The notes under the pieces are model-generated. The model was not told where the DNA came from. It made no database searches and was given only the letters and a program-made list of their open reading frames with translations. Positions 35,853 to 45,400 of a stretch of DNA of 64,000 nucleotides are shown here, piece by piece. Source of the stretch: JBBBNV01 sp037137075. Lineage in GTDB: Bacteria; Bacillota; Bacilli; Paenibacillales; NBRC-103111. Within the stretch, counting starts at the first letter, position 1. Each line of letters begins with the position of its first letter. A program made the position numbers and the translations under genes. Location: contig NZ_JBBBNV010000007.1 in the NCBI RefSeq assembly GCF_037137075.1, positions 109,403 through 173,402 of the forward strand, in the 5' to 3' direction.

Positions 35853-37100
35853 TTAGTAGCTCAATTCGGAATACAGCGGGAATTGGGCTGTCAATTCTTT
35901 TACCATGCCGCGCGCTTGGTTCAACGCGGATTCGTTGGTCGGATTTTTCAAAGTCAAAGCAATGATCTTAGCGATCGTTTTCATTGCTTCCTGGTCCATG
36001 CCGCGCGAGGTTGCAGCCGGTGTGCCGATACGGATACCGCTGGTAATGAACGGGCTGGTCGGATCAAACGGAATCGCGTTCTTGTTGACTGTTACACCAA
36101 CTTCATCCAGAAGGTGCTGTGCTTCTTTACCTGTCAGGTTAATGTTGCGCAGGTCAACCAGCATCAAGTGGTTGTCTGTACCGCCGGACAAAATGTTCAA
36201 GCCTTCCTCCACTAATGCAGCGGACAAGGTTTGAGCGTTGTTGATGACGTTTTGAGCGTAGGTTTTAAATTCAGGCTGCAGCGCTTCGCCGAAGGAAACC
36301 GCCTTAGCCGCGATAACGTTCATCAGCGGGCCGCCTTGGGAGCCCGGGAATACCGCTTTGTCGATAGCAGCCGCCCAAGGCTTTTTGCAAAGAATCATAC
36401 CGCCGCGAGGACCGCGGAGCGTTTTATGGGTAGTCGTCGTAACGAAATGAGCGTATGGCACAGGGCTTTGATGCAGGCCTGCAGCAACCAGACCGGCGAT
36501 GTGCGCCATGTCAACCATGAACAATGCGCCTACATCGCTTGCGATTTGTCCAAGCGCTTCAAAGTCGATTGCGCGCGGGTAAGCGCTAGCGCCTGCAACC
36601 AGAATGCGCGGACGGTGCTTGAATGCAGCTTTGCGAACCTCGTCATAGTCAATACGGAAAGTTTCTTTGTTTACACCGTAAGCAACGAAATTGTAAAGAA
36701 TACCTGATGCGTTCGCCGGGCTGCCGTGGGTCAAGTGCCCGCCGTGCGCCAGATCCATACCGAGTACGGTGTCGCCTGGAGCGATAGTTGCCAAGTAAAC
36801 AGCCATATTGGCTTGTGCGCCGGAGTGGGATTGAACGTTGGCATGCTCAGCGCCGAACAGCTCCTTGGCACGCTCGCGGGCGAGATCTTCCACTACGTCT
36901 ACATGCTCGCAGCCGCCGTAGAAGCGTTTGCCTGGATAGCCTTCCGCATATTTGTTGGTCAATACGGTGCCCATTGCTTGAAGCACTGCTTCGCTCACGA
37001 AGTTCTCGGAAGCGATCAGCTCGATTTTGTCACGTTGACGGGCAAGCTCTTGGTTCATCGCAGCCACGATGGCCGGATCTTGTTTACGCAATTGTTCCAT
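35853..37100 (-). CDS. glyA: Serine hydroxymethyltransferase
   Basis: 415 residues. PLP lysine in VTTTTHKTLRGPRGGM; also ASENFVSEAVLQAMG and EGYPGKRFYGGCEHVD. Converts serine and THF to glycine and methylene-THF. ATG 37100 has AGGAGG upstream. Follows ywlG by 31 nt and is likely in the same transcript. Confidence 0.98.
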   Translation of the reverse strand: MEQLRKQDPAIVAAMNQELARQRDKIELIASENFVSEAVLQAMGTVLTNKYAEGYPGKRFYGGCEHVDVVEDLARERAKELFGAEHANVQSHSGAQANMAVYLATIAPGDTVLGMDLAHGGHLTHGSPANASGILYNFVAYGVNKETFRIDYDEVRKAAFKHRPRILVAGASAYPRAIDFEALGQIASDVGALFMVDMAHIAGLVAAGLHQSPVPYAHFVTTTTHKTLRGPRGGMILCKKPWAAAIDKAVFPGSQGGPLMNVIAAKAVSFGEALQPEFKTYAQNVINNAQTLSAALVEEGLNILSGGTDNHLMLVDLRNINLTGKEAQHLLDEVGVTVNKNAIPFDPTSPFITSGIRIGTPAATSRGMDQEAMKTIAKIIALTLKNPTNESALNQARGMVKELTAQFPLYSELSY

Positions 37101-37131
37101 GGTTTCTTCCTCCTAAGGTTAGCTTCTAGTT

Positions 37132-37773
37132 TTATTGACAGCTGCCGGAATCAGCTTCCGCAGGTAAATCCTCTTCAGGTAATTCATAGACGGCACGGAC
37201 GCCGCCAATCAGCTTAGGCCGGGTAATGGCTGCTGTTACGCGGGCATGCCCGACAAACCGCAGTGACGGGCGCAGCGGCACGGCCACACGCTTCAAATGC
37301 ATGCCGATCAGGGTTTCTCCGATATCCACGCCGGCATGGGCGGCAACGGTCTCAACCAATACGGCATCATGAAGGCGCCGGTAAGCATAAGCGGCCATTG
37401 AGCCGCCTGCTTTGGGTACAGGCACCGCAGCAACAGGCTCCAGGCCGTATCGCTCGGCGGCGGCACGCTCCATAACAAGTGCGCGGTTCAAATGCTCGCA
37501 GCACTGAAACACCGGGAAAAATCCCGCTTCCTTGCGGACCCGCTCCACGCCCTCGTAAATCGCCTTCGCGGTTGCCATCGTTCCCGATGAGCCGATACGC
37601 TGGCCCAGCACCTCGCTAGTGCTGCAGCCGATGACAAGCAGTTGTCCCGCTGCAAGCCGGCCGGCCTGAACGGTTTCCCGCACGATGATTTCCGCCTGTG
37701 CTGCAATTGCCTCGGCGGCAGTTTCTTGTGCCTGTGACCCTTGAAATTCATGTTGATCCGTGCTTGATGTCAT
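37132..37773 (-). CDS. ywlG: TIGR01440 / DUF436 family protein (YwlG-like)
   Basis: 213 residues. Motifs LVIGCSTSEVLG, FQCCEHLNRALV and VPVPKAGGSMAAYAYR match the YwlG family, whose function is not established. ATG 37773 with AAGGAGGG 8 nt upstream. Lies between rpiB and glyA exactly as in Bacillus. Confidence 0.9.
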   Translation of the reverse strand: MTSSTDQHEFQGSQAQETAAEAIAAQAEIIVRETVQAGRLAAGQLLVIGCSTSEVLGQRIGSSGTMATAKAIYEGVERVRKEAGFFPVFQCCEHLNRALVMERAAAERYGLEPVAAVPVPKAGGSMAAYAYRRLHDAVLVETVAAHAGVDIGETLIGMHLKRVAVPLRPSLRFVGHARVTAAITRPKLIGGVRAVYELPEEDLPAEADSGSCQ

Positions 37774-37812
37774 CAAAGTGTCCCTCCTTCTACAAAGGGT
37801 TCCCTCGGCCGG

Positions 37813-38271
37813 TTACGGATGCAGCTGATATTTATCTTCAATCGCTTTGACTTTGTTCACGCGGCCAACATGGCGCGGCCCTTGCGAAAACTCTGTTTCC
37901 AGCCAGATTTTGACGATTTCTTGCGCTACGCCCGGTCCAATGACCCGCTCTCCCATAGACAGAACATTGGTGTCATTGTGCTCCCGGGTTGCTTTAGCCG
38001 AGAACAAATCGTGCACGAGCGCGCAGCGGATGCCGGGCACTTTGTTAGCTGCGATCGTCATCCCGATGCCGGTACCGCAAATAAGAATCCCCCGGTCAGC
38101 TTCGCCAGCTGCGACCTTATCGCAAACCTCGATGGCATAGTCCGGGTAATCCACCGAATCCGGGCAGGAACAGCCATAATCGACCACCTCATGACCCAGC
38201 TGCTGAATAAACGGAATCAGTTCATCCTTCAAACGGTAGCCCGCATGATCGGCTCCAATTGCAATTTTCAT
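37813..38271 (-). CDS. rpiB: Ribose-5-phosphate isomerase B
   Basis: 152 residues. MKIAIGADHAGYRLKDEL, the Cys-containing DYGCSCPDSVDYPDYA, and GILICGTGIGMTIAANK are classic RpiB/LacAB motifs. Interconverts ribose-5-P and ribulose-5-P. Possibly specific for allose-6-P in some family members. ATG 38271 with GGAGG upstream. Confidence 0.95.
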   Translation of the reverse strand: MKIAIGADHAGYRLKDELIPFIQQLGHEVVDYGCSCPDSVDYPDYAIEVCDKVAAGEADRGILICGTGIGMTIAANKVPGIRCALVHDLFSAKATREHNDTNVLSMGERVIGPGVAQEIVKIWLETEFSQGPRHVGRVNKVKAIEDKYQLHP

Positions 38272-38329
38272 CGTCTTTTGCGCCTCCTCATCCTTGCCGG
38301 GTCAGAATGGGCCCGGTTGTCCAAGTCCT

Positions 38330-38335
38330 ATTATA
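38330..38335 (-). promoter_or_regulatory. Probable -10 element of the rpiB-ywlG-glyA transcript
   Basis: Perfect TATAAT on the minus strand between the ywlE terminator and rpiB, about 60 nt before the rpiB start. The -35 falls in the terminator T run and is poor, so this is a moderate call. Confidence 0.45.
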
Positions 38336-38347
38336 ACCGATAAACGC

Positions 38348-38388
38348 AAAAAAGAGCAGGTCAACACGAATCGTGTCGTTGCTCTTTG
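38348..38388 (-). terminator. Terminator after ywlE
   Basis: AAAGAGCA...TGCTCTTT stem with an inner ACACG/CGTGT pairing, followed by TTTTTT on the minus strand. Located 95 nt after the ywlE stop. Confidence 0.75.
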
Positions 38389-38482
38389 CCCAGGCGACCG
38401 GCCGTATGACCCGATGCTCCATTGTGGTTTGCTCCACTTGTCGCCAGTTACATCGGGACTTCATCTTATGCTTCATCATACC

Positions 38483-39058
38483 TTATTTCTGAAGCTTCTT
38501 CAATAGCTTTTGCAAGGCATTTTCCAGCTCACCGGCACAAATCCGGTAATCCTCCAGCGTACCGCCGAAAGGGTCGGCAATGTCGGGGCTCGGCGATTTC
38601 CGTTCCAGCTCCAGCACGCGAATCCGGTCCGATTCAGTGATCGGCTGGGACAGCGCCTGCTTCAACTGGATCTCCGAGATGAGATGTTCTTTTTCCACAA
38701 GGGCTTGTAAAGCCCTGTCGTCGTCCTCCACATACTCCTTCAAGGTATGCACCTTGTCCACGGCTCCCGGGAACAGCTGAACGATACGCTGCTTATGACC
38801 CATGGTCATCGTAAGGACCATATCGGCCCATTCGACAAGCTCACGGCTAAGGGCCTGTGATTGATGCTCGGAAGGAAGCCCTCGCTCCTTCATAACTGTC
38901 TGTGAGTGGCGTGAAGCCGGTCCGCCCGATACTGCAGCGACTCCTGCGGAACGTACTTCTAGCGTTATCTGATAGTCTGAGGCCAGCTTGCGCATCATAG
39001 CTTCAGCCAGCGGACTCCGGCATGTGTTGCCGGTGCACACAAATAAGATCCGGTTCAT
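38483..39058 (-). CDS. ywlE: Protein-arginine phosphatase YwlE (LMW-PTP fold)
   Basis: 191 residues. P-loop FVCTGNTCRSPLAEA has the Thr after GN that gives phospho-arginine specificity in YwlE; the general acid is the Asp of IADPFGGTLEDY. It reverses McsB arginine phosphorylation of CtsR, ClpC and other proteins. ATG 39058 has AGGAGG upstream. Slightly longer than Bacillus YwlE (150 residues) because of a middle insertion with ALVEKEHLISEIQLKQ. Confidence 0.9.
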   Translation of the reverse strand: MNRILFVCTGNTCRSPLAEAMMRKLASDYQITLEVRSAGVAAVSGGPASRHSQTVMKERGLPSEHQSQALSRELVEWADMVLTMTMGHKQRIVQLFPGAVDKVHTLKEYVEDDDRALQALVEKEHLISEIQLKQALSQPITESDRIRVLELERKSPSPDIADPFGGTLEDYRICAGELENALQKLLKKLQK

Positions 39059-39113
39059 CTGTCGTCCTCCTGCTATCGATTCGAGCTGCGCGGCTCTGGA
39101 TGTTGTTCTTACA

Positions 39114-39671
39114 TTATATTAAAAACCGGATTCCAAATGCGAGTAAAATCGTTCCGCCCAGCGCTTCCCCATATTCGCCTACCCAGCCTCCGACCCGGCG
39201 TCCAAGCAGCAGTCCCAGCACTGACATCACGCCGCCAAATATTCCGAACATCAGTACGGTTATCATCACATCGGAAGCAAACAAGCCCAGCGAAACCCCT
39301 ACCGACATGGAATCGATACTGACACTCAGGGCAAAGACAAGCAGACCGCCCAGCGTCCGGTGATCGAAGGTTGACATATCCTCGGACCGAAAGGAATGGA
39401 GAATCATATGGCCGCCCAGCAGCATCAGCAAAACACCGCCGATTATGGTGGCTATATTGCCCAGCAGAGCCCCGGCATAATGTCCCAGGAACATCCCCAT
39501 TAGAGGCATCACGATATGAAATAAGGAGATAACTGCGCTGATTTTGGCGATCTCCCGTAATCTGGCGCCCTTCATTCCGATACCGATTCCTAAGGAAAAA
39601 GCATCGAGTCCGAGTGCGAAGGCCATGATAAGAATTGTCCATAATTGCCCAAATCCGACCCACATGGCCAA
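39114..39671 (-). CDS. mntP: Manganese efflux pump MntP
   Basis: 185 residues, six helices in two homologous halves; metal-site Asp residues in LGLDAFSLGIGIGM and VSIDSMSVGVSLGL. Exports Mn2+. The start is uncertain: TTG 39671 has GGGAG 8 nt upstream; ATG 39665 and TTG 39692 are alternatives. There is no room for a yybP-ykoY riboswitch in the 69 nt after the upstream gene. Corresponds to ywlD position in Bacillus. Confidence 0.9.
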   Translation of the reverse strand: MAMWVGFGQLWTILIMAFALGLDAFSLGIGIGMKGARLREIAKISAVISLFHIVMPLMGMFLGHYAGALLGNIATIIGGVLLMLLGGHMILHSFRSEDMSTFDHRTLGGLLVFALSVSIDSMSVGVSLGLFASDVMITVLMFGIFGGVMSVLGLLLGRRVGGWVGEYGEALGGTILLAFGIRFLI

Positions 39672-39740
39672 AATGACCACTCCCTTGTCCAACGTCTACA
39701 TCAACATATGCACAAAGGGAGCGAAAAAGTACAGGCCCGG

Positions 39741-40895
39741 CTACACTTGCTCGATCCGGTGGCCCGCCGCCTTTTCCATCCGGTTCAGCAGCGCATGGCC
39801 GATACCGGTCCGGCGGCAGCCGCGCGCCGCAATAAAGGTTGCGCCCGCTTCATCGAAAAAACGCAGCGCATGGTACAGCTGGGCGGCGAGAGGCTCCAGC
39901 TGCCCGTCTGCTCCACAACCGAGAACGACGTCCGCGGTGAGCAGCGGGACTTCATCGGCAAAGGCCAGAACGGCCGTTCGATGCCCCTGCTGCTTGGCCT
40001 CATTCACCAGCTGCTGCAGCTTGGCAAGCACCTGCTGCGGACGTTCGCCTGTTACCAGTATCATCTGGCCTGCAGGAGCGTAATGCGTATATTTCATGCC
40101 TGGCGATCGGGGGGCTTCAAGATCCGGGGTGGATATAACGGCCTGTCCTTCGACCCGGTTTACTTGCTCATCGCTTGCTTCCCGCATGGCACTTGGAGCA
40201 TCGGCCGCAGGGGCAGGCCCCTCAGAAACAACCACATGAATTTTTTCACCACATACTGCCTGCAGCTGCTCTGCGGTAATCCCGCCCGGCCGCAAAACAT
40301 GAAGCACGTCCCCCTCCAGCTGGATAACCGTCGATTCAAGGCCGAGACCGGTTGGTCCTGCATCGACAATCCCGCAAATACGCCCGTCCAAATCCTCCAG
40401 CACATGCTCGGCGCGGGTCGGGCTGGGACGGCCGGACCGGTTTGCGCTGGGAGCGGCGATATAGCGCCCGGATTGCCGGATTAGGGCAAGAGCCGCCGGG
40501 TGATCCGGCATACGTACAGCCACTGTATCGAGGCCTGCCGTTACCCGGCCGGAAACAGCCTCAGGGCGAACCGGCAAAACAAACGTAAGCGGGCCAGGCC
40601 AAAAAGCGTCCATCAGCCGCTCGGCCAGCGGCGGCACGTTCCGGCACAGCGCGGTCAATTGGCTGCGGTCTGCAATATGGACGATAAGCGGATTGTCTGA
40701 AGGTCGGCCCTTGGCGGCGAAAATGGCTTCGACGGCTGCCGGATTGGCCGCATCCGCCCCAAGGCCATATACCGTCTCCGTAGGAAAAGCGACCAGCTCC
40801 CCCTCCCGGAGAAGCTGTGCCGCTTCATGAAGCATAGGATTGTCCTGGCCGGACAACCCGCCCAATGGGACTTTCCAATGGAATGTATTTATCAT
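39741..40895 (-). CDS. tsaC: L-threonylcarbamoyladenylate synthase (Sua5/YwlC type)
   Basis: 384 residues: an N-terminal YrdC domain with VAFPTETVYGLGADA, FAAKGRPSDNPLIVHI and SANRSGRPSPTRAEHV, plus the C-terminal Sua5 domain (about 255-384) with the linker SPGMKYTHYAP. Makes threonylcarbamoyl-AMP for the universal t6A37 modification of ANN-decoding tRNAs. ATG 40895 with AAAGGA upstream. Follows spoIIR, as ywlC does in Bacillus. Confidence 0.95.
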   Translation of the reverse strand: MINTFHWKVPLGGLSGQDNPMLHEAAQLLREGELVAFPTETVYGLGADAANPAAVEAIFAAKGRPSDNPLIVHIADRSQLTALCRNVPPLAERLMDAFWPGPLTFVLPVRPEAVSGRVTAGLDTVAVRMPDHPAALALIRQSGRYIAAPSANRSGRPSPTRAEHVLEDLDGRICGIVDAGPTGLGLESTVIQLEGDVLHVLRPGGITAEQLQAVCGEKIHVVVSEGPAPAADAPSAMREASDEQVNRVEGQAVISTPDLEAPRSPGMKYTHYAPAGQMILVTGERPQQVLAKLQQLVNEAKQQGHRTAVLAFADEVPLLTADVVLGCGADGQLEPLAAQLYHALRFFDEAGATFIAARGCRRTGIGHALLNRMEKAAGHRIEQV

Positions 40896-40959
40896 TTACA
40901 TGACGTTCCTTTACTATGAGGTTGCGTTGTGCGTTTCTTTTATTATACCGTGGGCCGGT

Positions 40960-41793
40960 TTAAGAAAACCACTTTTTTATAGTATCGAAGCATTGCTTGG
41001 CCATATCGACGATAAACCAGCGGACTTCTGGAGCTGCTTCCTCTACCGGCTCAGTGGCTGCCGCTTTCATGGCAGCTTTGCTGGACGCGCCTTCCGCCGC
41101 GGATTTTACCGGCTTCTCGTCCGCCGTCCGTTTGGCCGCAGTCTTATTTGCCGCTTGTTCCTTCGCCGGCTTGTCCGTACCGGCTGCGTTTTTGACCGCC
41201 GCGGTTTTCGGCGCAGCATCGGCAGCCGCGGTTTTCGCCACTGCCGAAACCGCCTTCGCTTCTTCCGGTGCTGCGGCGACCGCTTCCCCGGAAACCGCAT
41301 CCACGAAGCACAGCGGGGGAAAAAGCACACACCACCAGTTTTGGCCTTGCCCGGAGCCTATTGTTATCCGCAGCGCCTCGTACATGCCGGCCGGATACAG
41401 CTGATCTCCATAAAGCTTAGCCGGAAATTCAACCTGTCCAAGCTCAACCGTAAACGGGTATTCCGAACGCTGCTGCTTTAGCACCGCGCCTACTGCCTGC
41501 TCCAGCTCGGGCAGCCGCTGCTCAATTAGAAGCCGCGCGTCCGCAATGGACGTCGTTTCCAGCTCCTGCACCCAGGTGTTCATACGCCGTACAACCTCAT
41601 CGCGTACAAGCCGCTTTAAGCGCTGATCCGCCGGACGGTCGGAGTTGGCCAAAATGCGCAAACGAATCGACTCCTGCGGGATGGCGCCTTCCACAAAAGC
41701 CGCGCTCATCCGGGTAGACTCCCAGCTTGTCAGCAGCATGACCAGAACAAAGGCAAGCAGCAGATGAGGACGAATCGAAGCACGCTTCACCAT
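40960..41793 (-). CDS. spoIIR: Stage II sporulation protein R with Ala/Lys-rich insertion
   Basis: 277 residues. Signal/anchor helix (about 8-24), then the SpoIIR core with IPQESIRLRILANSD and GMYEALRITIGSGQGQNWWC and VLFPPLCFVD. SpoIIR is secreted by the forespore and triggers SpoIIGA processing of pro-sigma-E. Residues about 172-254 are a low-complexity tract rich in Ala, Lys and Thr not found in the Bacillus protein, before the usual charged C-terminal helix. ATG 41793 has GGGAGGGG 9 nt upstream. No clear sigma-F promoter could be fixed in the 113-nt gap from prmC. Confidence 0.92.
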   Translation of the reverse strand: MVKRASIRPHLLLAFVLVMLLTSWESTRMSAAFVEGAIPQESIRLRILANSDRPADQRLKRLVRDEVVRRMNTWVQELETTSIADARLLIEQRLPELEQAVGAVLKQQRSEYPFTVELGQVEFPAKLYGDQLYPAGMYEALRITIGSGQGQNWWCVLFPPLCFVDAVSGEAVAAAPEEAKAVSAVAKTAAADAAPKTAAVKNAAGTDKPAKEQAANKTAAKRTADEKPVKSAAEGASSKAAMKAAATEPVEEAAPEVRWFIVDMAKQCFDTIKKWFS

Positions 41794-41906
41794 AACGAAC
41801 AACCCCTCCCGAGCCGGACCGAACCGGATTTCCGACGTATAACGTCTTCTCGGTTCTAGTATGGGCACAACTGGAAGGGGTTAAACCTAGCAATCTATTA
41901 AAATAT

Positions 41907-43091
41907 TTATTTCTCTCGTATCGCCAGAACATGCCGCTCGATGCCCGCCAGGTCCGGGATGACCTCGATTTCGTCCCAATAGCCTAGCTTTCGCAACAGC
42001 GCCGCAACAGCCTGTGCCTGCCCCTGCCCGACCTCAAAGCCGACAAGCCGGGGAACCGCGATAAGACCGGAGATTTGGCCCAGCATCCGGCGATACAGGT
42101 CCAGTCCATCAGCGCCGCCATCGAGAGCGGAGCGTGGTTCAAAATCGCGCACCTCCGTTTGCAGCTCCTCAATGTCGGCAGAAGGAATATACGGAGGGTT
42201 GGAGACAAGAATATCGACAGGCAAGCCGTCACGAATGTAAGGCTCCAGCAAATCCCCCTGCAGCAATTCAACCCGCTCCGCTACGCCGTTCAAAGCGGCA
42301 TTCCGCCTCGCCACCGCGAGCGCATCGGCGGAAATATCCGAGCTGCGCACAATCCAGTCCGGGCGATGCACAGCCAAGGTCACGGGGATCGCCCCGCTTC
42401 CCGTACCCACGTCGGCCACAGCGGGCCCGCCGGGGAGGATTCCTGCCGAGCGTACTCTCCCGGACGTGGTATCCTCTTCCAGATCCCCGGTATCCCCGAA
42501 TATCCCCTCCTCTGCAGCAGCATTGGCAAGGGGCTTCTGCTGCGTAGCTGCTCCTGCCTGCTGGCCTGCCTCCGGCCACATACGCTGACCGTGAAACAGA
42601 ATGCGTTCGACGAGCAGCTCTGTCTCCGGACGGGGAATCAGCACCGCCGGGGTTACTTCAAACGAAAGACCGTAGAACTCCTGCCGGCCGATTAAATATT
42701 GTACCGGCTCGCCGGATGCCCTGCGGTTCAACAGCCGCTCCCACGACTCCGCAAGGCCCGCAGGGAACCGTTCATGCCACTGAAGGTACAGCGTCGTCCG
42801 GTCCCAGTCCAGAAGATGCTGAAGCAGCAGCTCCGCGCTCCAGGGCGCCTCCCCAATTCCGCAGCGCTCTAAAAAAGAAGAAGCCTGCACCCAGGCTTCC
42901 CGTATAGTTACATCTCCGCTCATCGCAAAGCCGGAGATATTCTCGTGCCGCAGCTCCGGAGCGCCCTGCATACGCGTATCCCCGGCCTCGACAGCCGGGA
43001 TGCCGCCCGGTGTGATGGCCAGCTCCGGCCTCTGTTCCGCCTGGGAATGGTCAGGGACCGGATGTATAGAACGATTCAGCTCACCGCTCAT
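41907..43091 (-). CDS. prmC: Release factor glutamine methyltransferase PrmC with extra segments
   Basis: 394 residues, against about 285 usual. The PrmC N domain (WSAELLLQHLLDWDRTTLY) and catalytic domain with ADVGTGSGAIPVTLA (SAM site) and VSNPPYIPSADIEEL (NPPY) are intact. Two additions are seen: residues 1-57 are a polar extension, and about 168-222 is a Gly/Ala/Glu-rich insertion between the N domain and the SAM motif. ATG 43091 has GGTGG upstream; ATG 42923, which would remove the extension, has no ribosome site. It methylates the GGQ glutamine of RF1, encoded 14 nt upstream. Confidence 0.93.
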   Translation of the reverse strand: MSGELNRSIHPVPDHSQAEQRPELAITPGGIPAVEAGDTRMQGAPELRHENISGFAMSGDVTIREAWVQASSFLERCGIGEAPWSAELLLQHLLDWDRTTLYLQWHERFPAGLAESWERLLNRRASGEPVQYLIGRQEFYGLSFEVTPAVLIPRPETELLVERILFHGQRMWPEAGQQAGAATQQKPLANAAAEEGIFGDTGDLEEDTTSGRVRSAGILPGGPAVADVGTGSGAIPVTLAVHRPDWIVRSSDISADALAVARRNAALNGVAERVELLQGDLLEPYIRDGLPVDILVSNPPYIPSADIEELQTEVRDFEPRSALDGGADGLDLYRRMLGQISGLIAVPRLVGFEVGQGQAQAVAALLRKLGYWDEIEVIPDLAGIERHVLAIREK

Positions 43092-43105
43092 GTCCTGCCA
43101 CCGCC

Positions 43106-44173
43106 TTATTCCGCGTTTTCCATCAGCTCGGTCTGAGCCTGCAGCGACAGCGCTCCGATGATTTCTTCCAAATCCCCGTTCAGGATGGAATCCAGCTTAT
43201 GCAGCGTAAGACCGATACGGTGATCCGTCACACGGCTCTGCGGAAAATTATACGTCCGGATACGCTCACTGCGGTCACCCGTACCGACTTTGCTTTTGCG
43301 TTCTCCCGCATACTTCTCCTGCTCTTCCTGCAGGAACTTGTCGTAAATCCGGGCCCGCAGCACCTGGAGCGCTTTTTCCTTATTCGAGTTTTGCGACTTG
43401 CCGTCCTGGCACGTTGCCACAATCCCCGTCGGGATATGAGTTACCCGTACAGCGGATTTGGTCGTATTGACCGACTGCCCGCCTGCACCGCTGGAGCAGA
43501 ATGTATCGACCCGAATATCATTATCATGAATCTCAATGTCGATGTCCTCGACTTCCGGCATCACTGCGACCGTGGAGGTCGACGTATGAATCCGGCCGCC
43601 GGATTCTGTGGTCGGAATACGCTGTACGCGGTGTGCGCCGCTCTCGAACTTCAGCTTGCTGAACGCGCCTTTGCCGGAAATCATAAATATAATTTCCTTG
43701 AAGCCGCCCAGATCGCTGACACTGGCCTCCAGCACCTCCGTTTTCCAGCCCTGCATATCCGCGAACCGCGTGTACATCCGGTACAAATCGGACGCGAACA
43801 GAGCCGCTTCGTCACCGCCCGCCGCGCCGCGAATCTCAACAATCACGTTCTTGTCATCATTCGGGTCCTTCGGCAGCAGCAGAATCATCATCTGCTCCTC
43901 CAACTGCCCATGCCGCTCCGACAGCTCCTCGATTTCCAGCTTGACCAGCTCTTTCATTTCATCGTCAAGCTTCTCGGCCTGCATCGCTTTAGCGGCATCC
44001 AGCTGCTCGGTCACCTGCTTATATTCACAGTAGGCTTCATACGCCTCCTGCAAATCGGACTGCTCCTTGGAATATTCCCGCAGCTTCTTCGTATCACTCG
44101 TCACATCGGGATCGCAGAGCAGCTCACTGAGCTTCTCGTAGCGGTCGGCCAATGCTTGAAGACGGTCTAACAT
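43106..44173 (-). CDS. prfA: Peptide chain release factor 1
   Basis: 355 residues. GGQ motif in SSGAGGQSVNTTKSAVR; N-terminal coiled coil; codon-recognition region with RIPTTESGGRIHTST. Terminates translation at UAA and UAG. ATG 44173 with AGAGGTG upstream. Confidence 0.97.
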   Translation of the reverse strand: MLDRLQALADRYEKLSELLCDPDVTSDTKKLREYSKEQSDLQEAYEAYCEYKQVTEQLDAAKAMQAEKLDDEMKELVKLEIEELSERHGQLEEQMMILLLPKDPNDDKNVIVEIRGAAGGDEAALFASDLYRMYTRFADMQGWKTEVLEASVSDLGGFKEIIFMISGKGAFSKLKFESGAHRVQRIPTTESGGRIHTSTSTVAVMPEVEDIDIEIHDNDIRVDTFCSSGAGGQSVNTTKSAVRVTHIPTGIVATCQDGKSQNSNKEKALQVLRARIYDKFLQEEQEKYAGERKSKVGTGDRSERIRTYNFPQSRVTDHRIGLTLHKLDSILNGDLEEIIGALSLQAQTELMENAE

Positions 44174-44240
44174 GTCCGTTCACCTCTTTTGTTCAAATTA
44201 CGTATGGTCATCAGGCTATACCCGTATGCAGGTTCTCCGG

Positions 44241-45341
44241 CTAAACGTTAAACCGGAAATGCATCACATCGCCATCCTGCACAATGTACTCCTTGCCCTC
44301 AAGCCGCAGCTGCCCGCGCTCGCGCGCAACATTCAGGCCGCCCGCAGCCGATAAATCCTCATACGATACAACCTCAGCGCGAATAAAACCGCGTTCGAAG
44401 TCGGAATGAATCACTCCGGCCGCTTGCGGCGCCTTCATGCCCTTACGAATCGTCCAGGCACGGACTTCCTTCTCTCCAGCCGTAAAATACGTATACAAGC
44501 CCAGCAGCTTATAGGCCGCTTTAATCAGACGGTTCAGACCCGATTCCTGCAAGCCCAGCTCCTCCAGGAACAGCTCCTTGTCTTCCCCTTCCAGCTCGGC
44601 GATTTCGGATTCCACTTTTGCGCTGATCGGCACCACCTCGGCGCCCTCTATCGCAGCGAATTCACGCACTTTTTGCACAAACGGATTTTCATCGGCATTG
44701 GCTGCTTCAGTCTCGCTCACATTGGCAGCGTACAGCACCGGCTTCATCGTCAGCAGATGCAAATCGCGTACAACCAGTTTATCCTCGTCGCTCAGCTCCA
44801 GACTGCGGGCCGGCTTATCCGCGTACAGCGCCTCCTTGACGCGCTCCAGCACTTCAACTTCCTGGGCGTACTTTTTGTCGCCGCCCTTCATATTTTTGCG
44901 GGAACGGTCAATCCGTTTCTCCACCGATTCGATATCCGCCAGGATCAGCTCCAGGTTAATCGTTTCGATATCGCTAATCGGATCCACTTTCCCGGCCACG
45001 TGTGTAATGTTCTCATCCTGGAAGCAGCGCACTACGTGCACAATCGCATCCACTTCACGAATATGGGCCAGAAACTTGTTGCCCAGACCCTCGCCCTTGC
45101 TTGCACCCTTGACAAGGCCGGCAATATCAACGAACTCAAACGCCGTCGGAACAATGCTTTTTGGCGTTACGATTTCGACCAGGCGGTTCAAGCGCTCATC
45201 CGGCACTTCAACTACCCCTACGTTCGGATCAATGGTGCAGAACGGATAGTTAGCCGATTCCGCCCCCGCTTGCGTAATTGCGTTAAACAACGTCGATTTG
45301 CCTACGTTCGGCAGCCCGACAACCCCCGCTTTTAAAGCCAT
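44241..45341 (-). CDS. ychF: Redox-regulated ATPase YchF (Obg/HflX superfamily)
   Basis: 366 residues. P-loop GLPNVGKSTLFNAIT, and the atypical G4 motif NVSE instead of NKxD, which gives YchF ATP rather than GTP specificity. C-terminal TGS domain with TIRKGMKAPQAAGVIHSDFERGF (key part IHSDFERGFIRAEV). Ribosome-associated; also called engD. ATG 45341 has AAGGAG upstream. Confidence 0.97.
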   Translation of the reverse strand: MALKAGVVGLPNVGKSTLFNAITQAGAESANYPFCTIDPNVGVVEVPDERLNRLVEIVTPKSIVPTAFEFVDIAGLVKGASKGEGLGNKFLAHIREVDAIVHVVRCFQDENITHVAGKVDPISDIETINLELILADIESVEKRIDRSRKNMKGGDKKYAQEVEVLERVKEALYADKPARSLELSDEDKLVVRDLHLLTMKPVLYAANVSETEAANADENPFVQKVREFAAIEGAEVVPISAKVESEIAELEGEDKELFLEELGLQESGLNRLIKAAYKLLGLYTYFTAGEKEVRAWTIRKGMKAPQAAGVIHSDFERGFIRAEVVSYEDLSAAGGLNVARERGQLRLEGKEYIVQDGDVMHFRFNV

Positions 45342-45400
45342 TTATACGACACTCCTTAAGGATTAGTTTCTACAAAAGCTACATCTTCCATAACCTTTCT

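Noticed and set aside
39672..39740. Mn2+ (yybP-ykoY) riboswitch before mntP
   Set aside because: Only about 69 nt separate tsaC and mntP and no such structure is visible.
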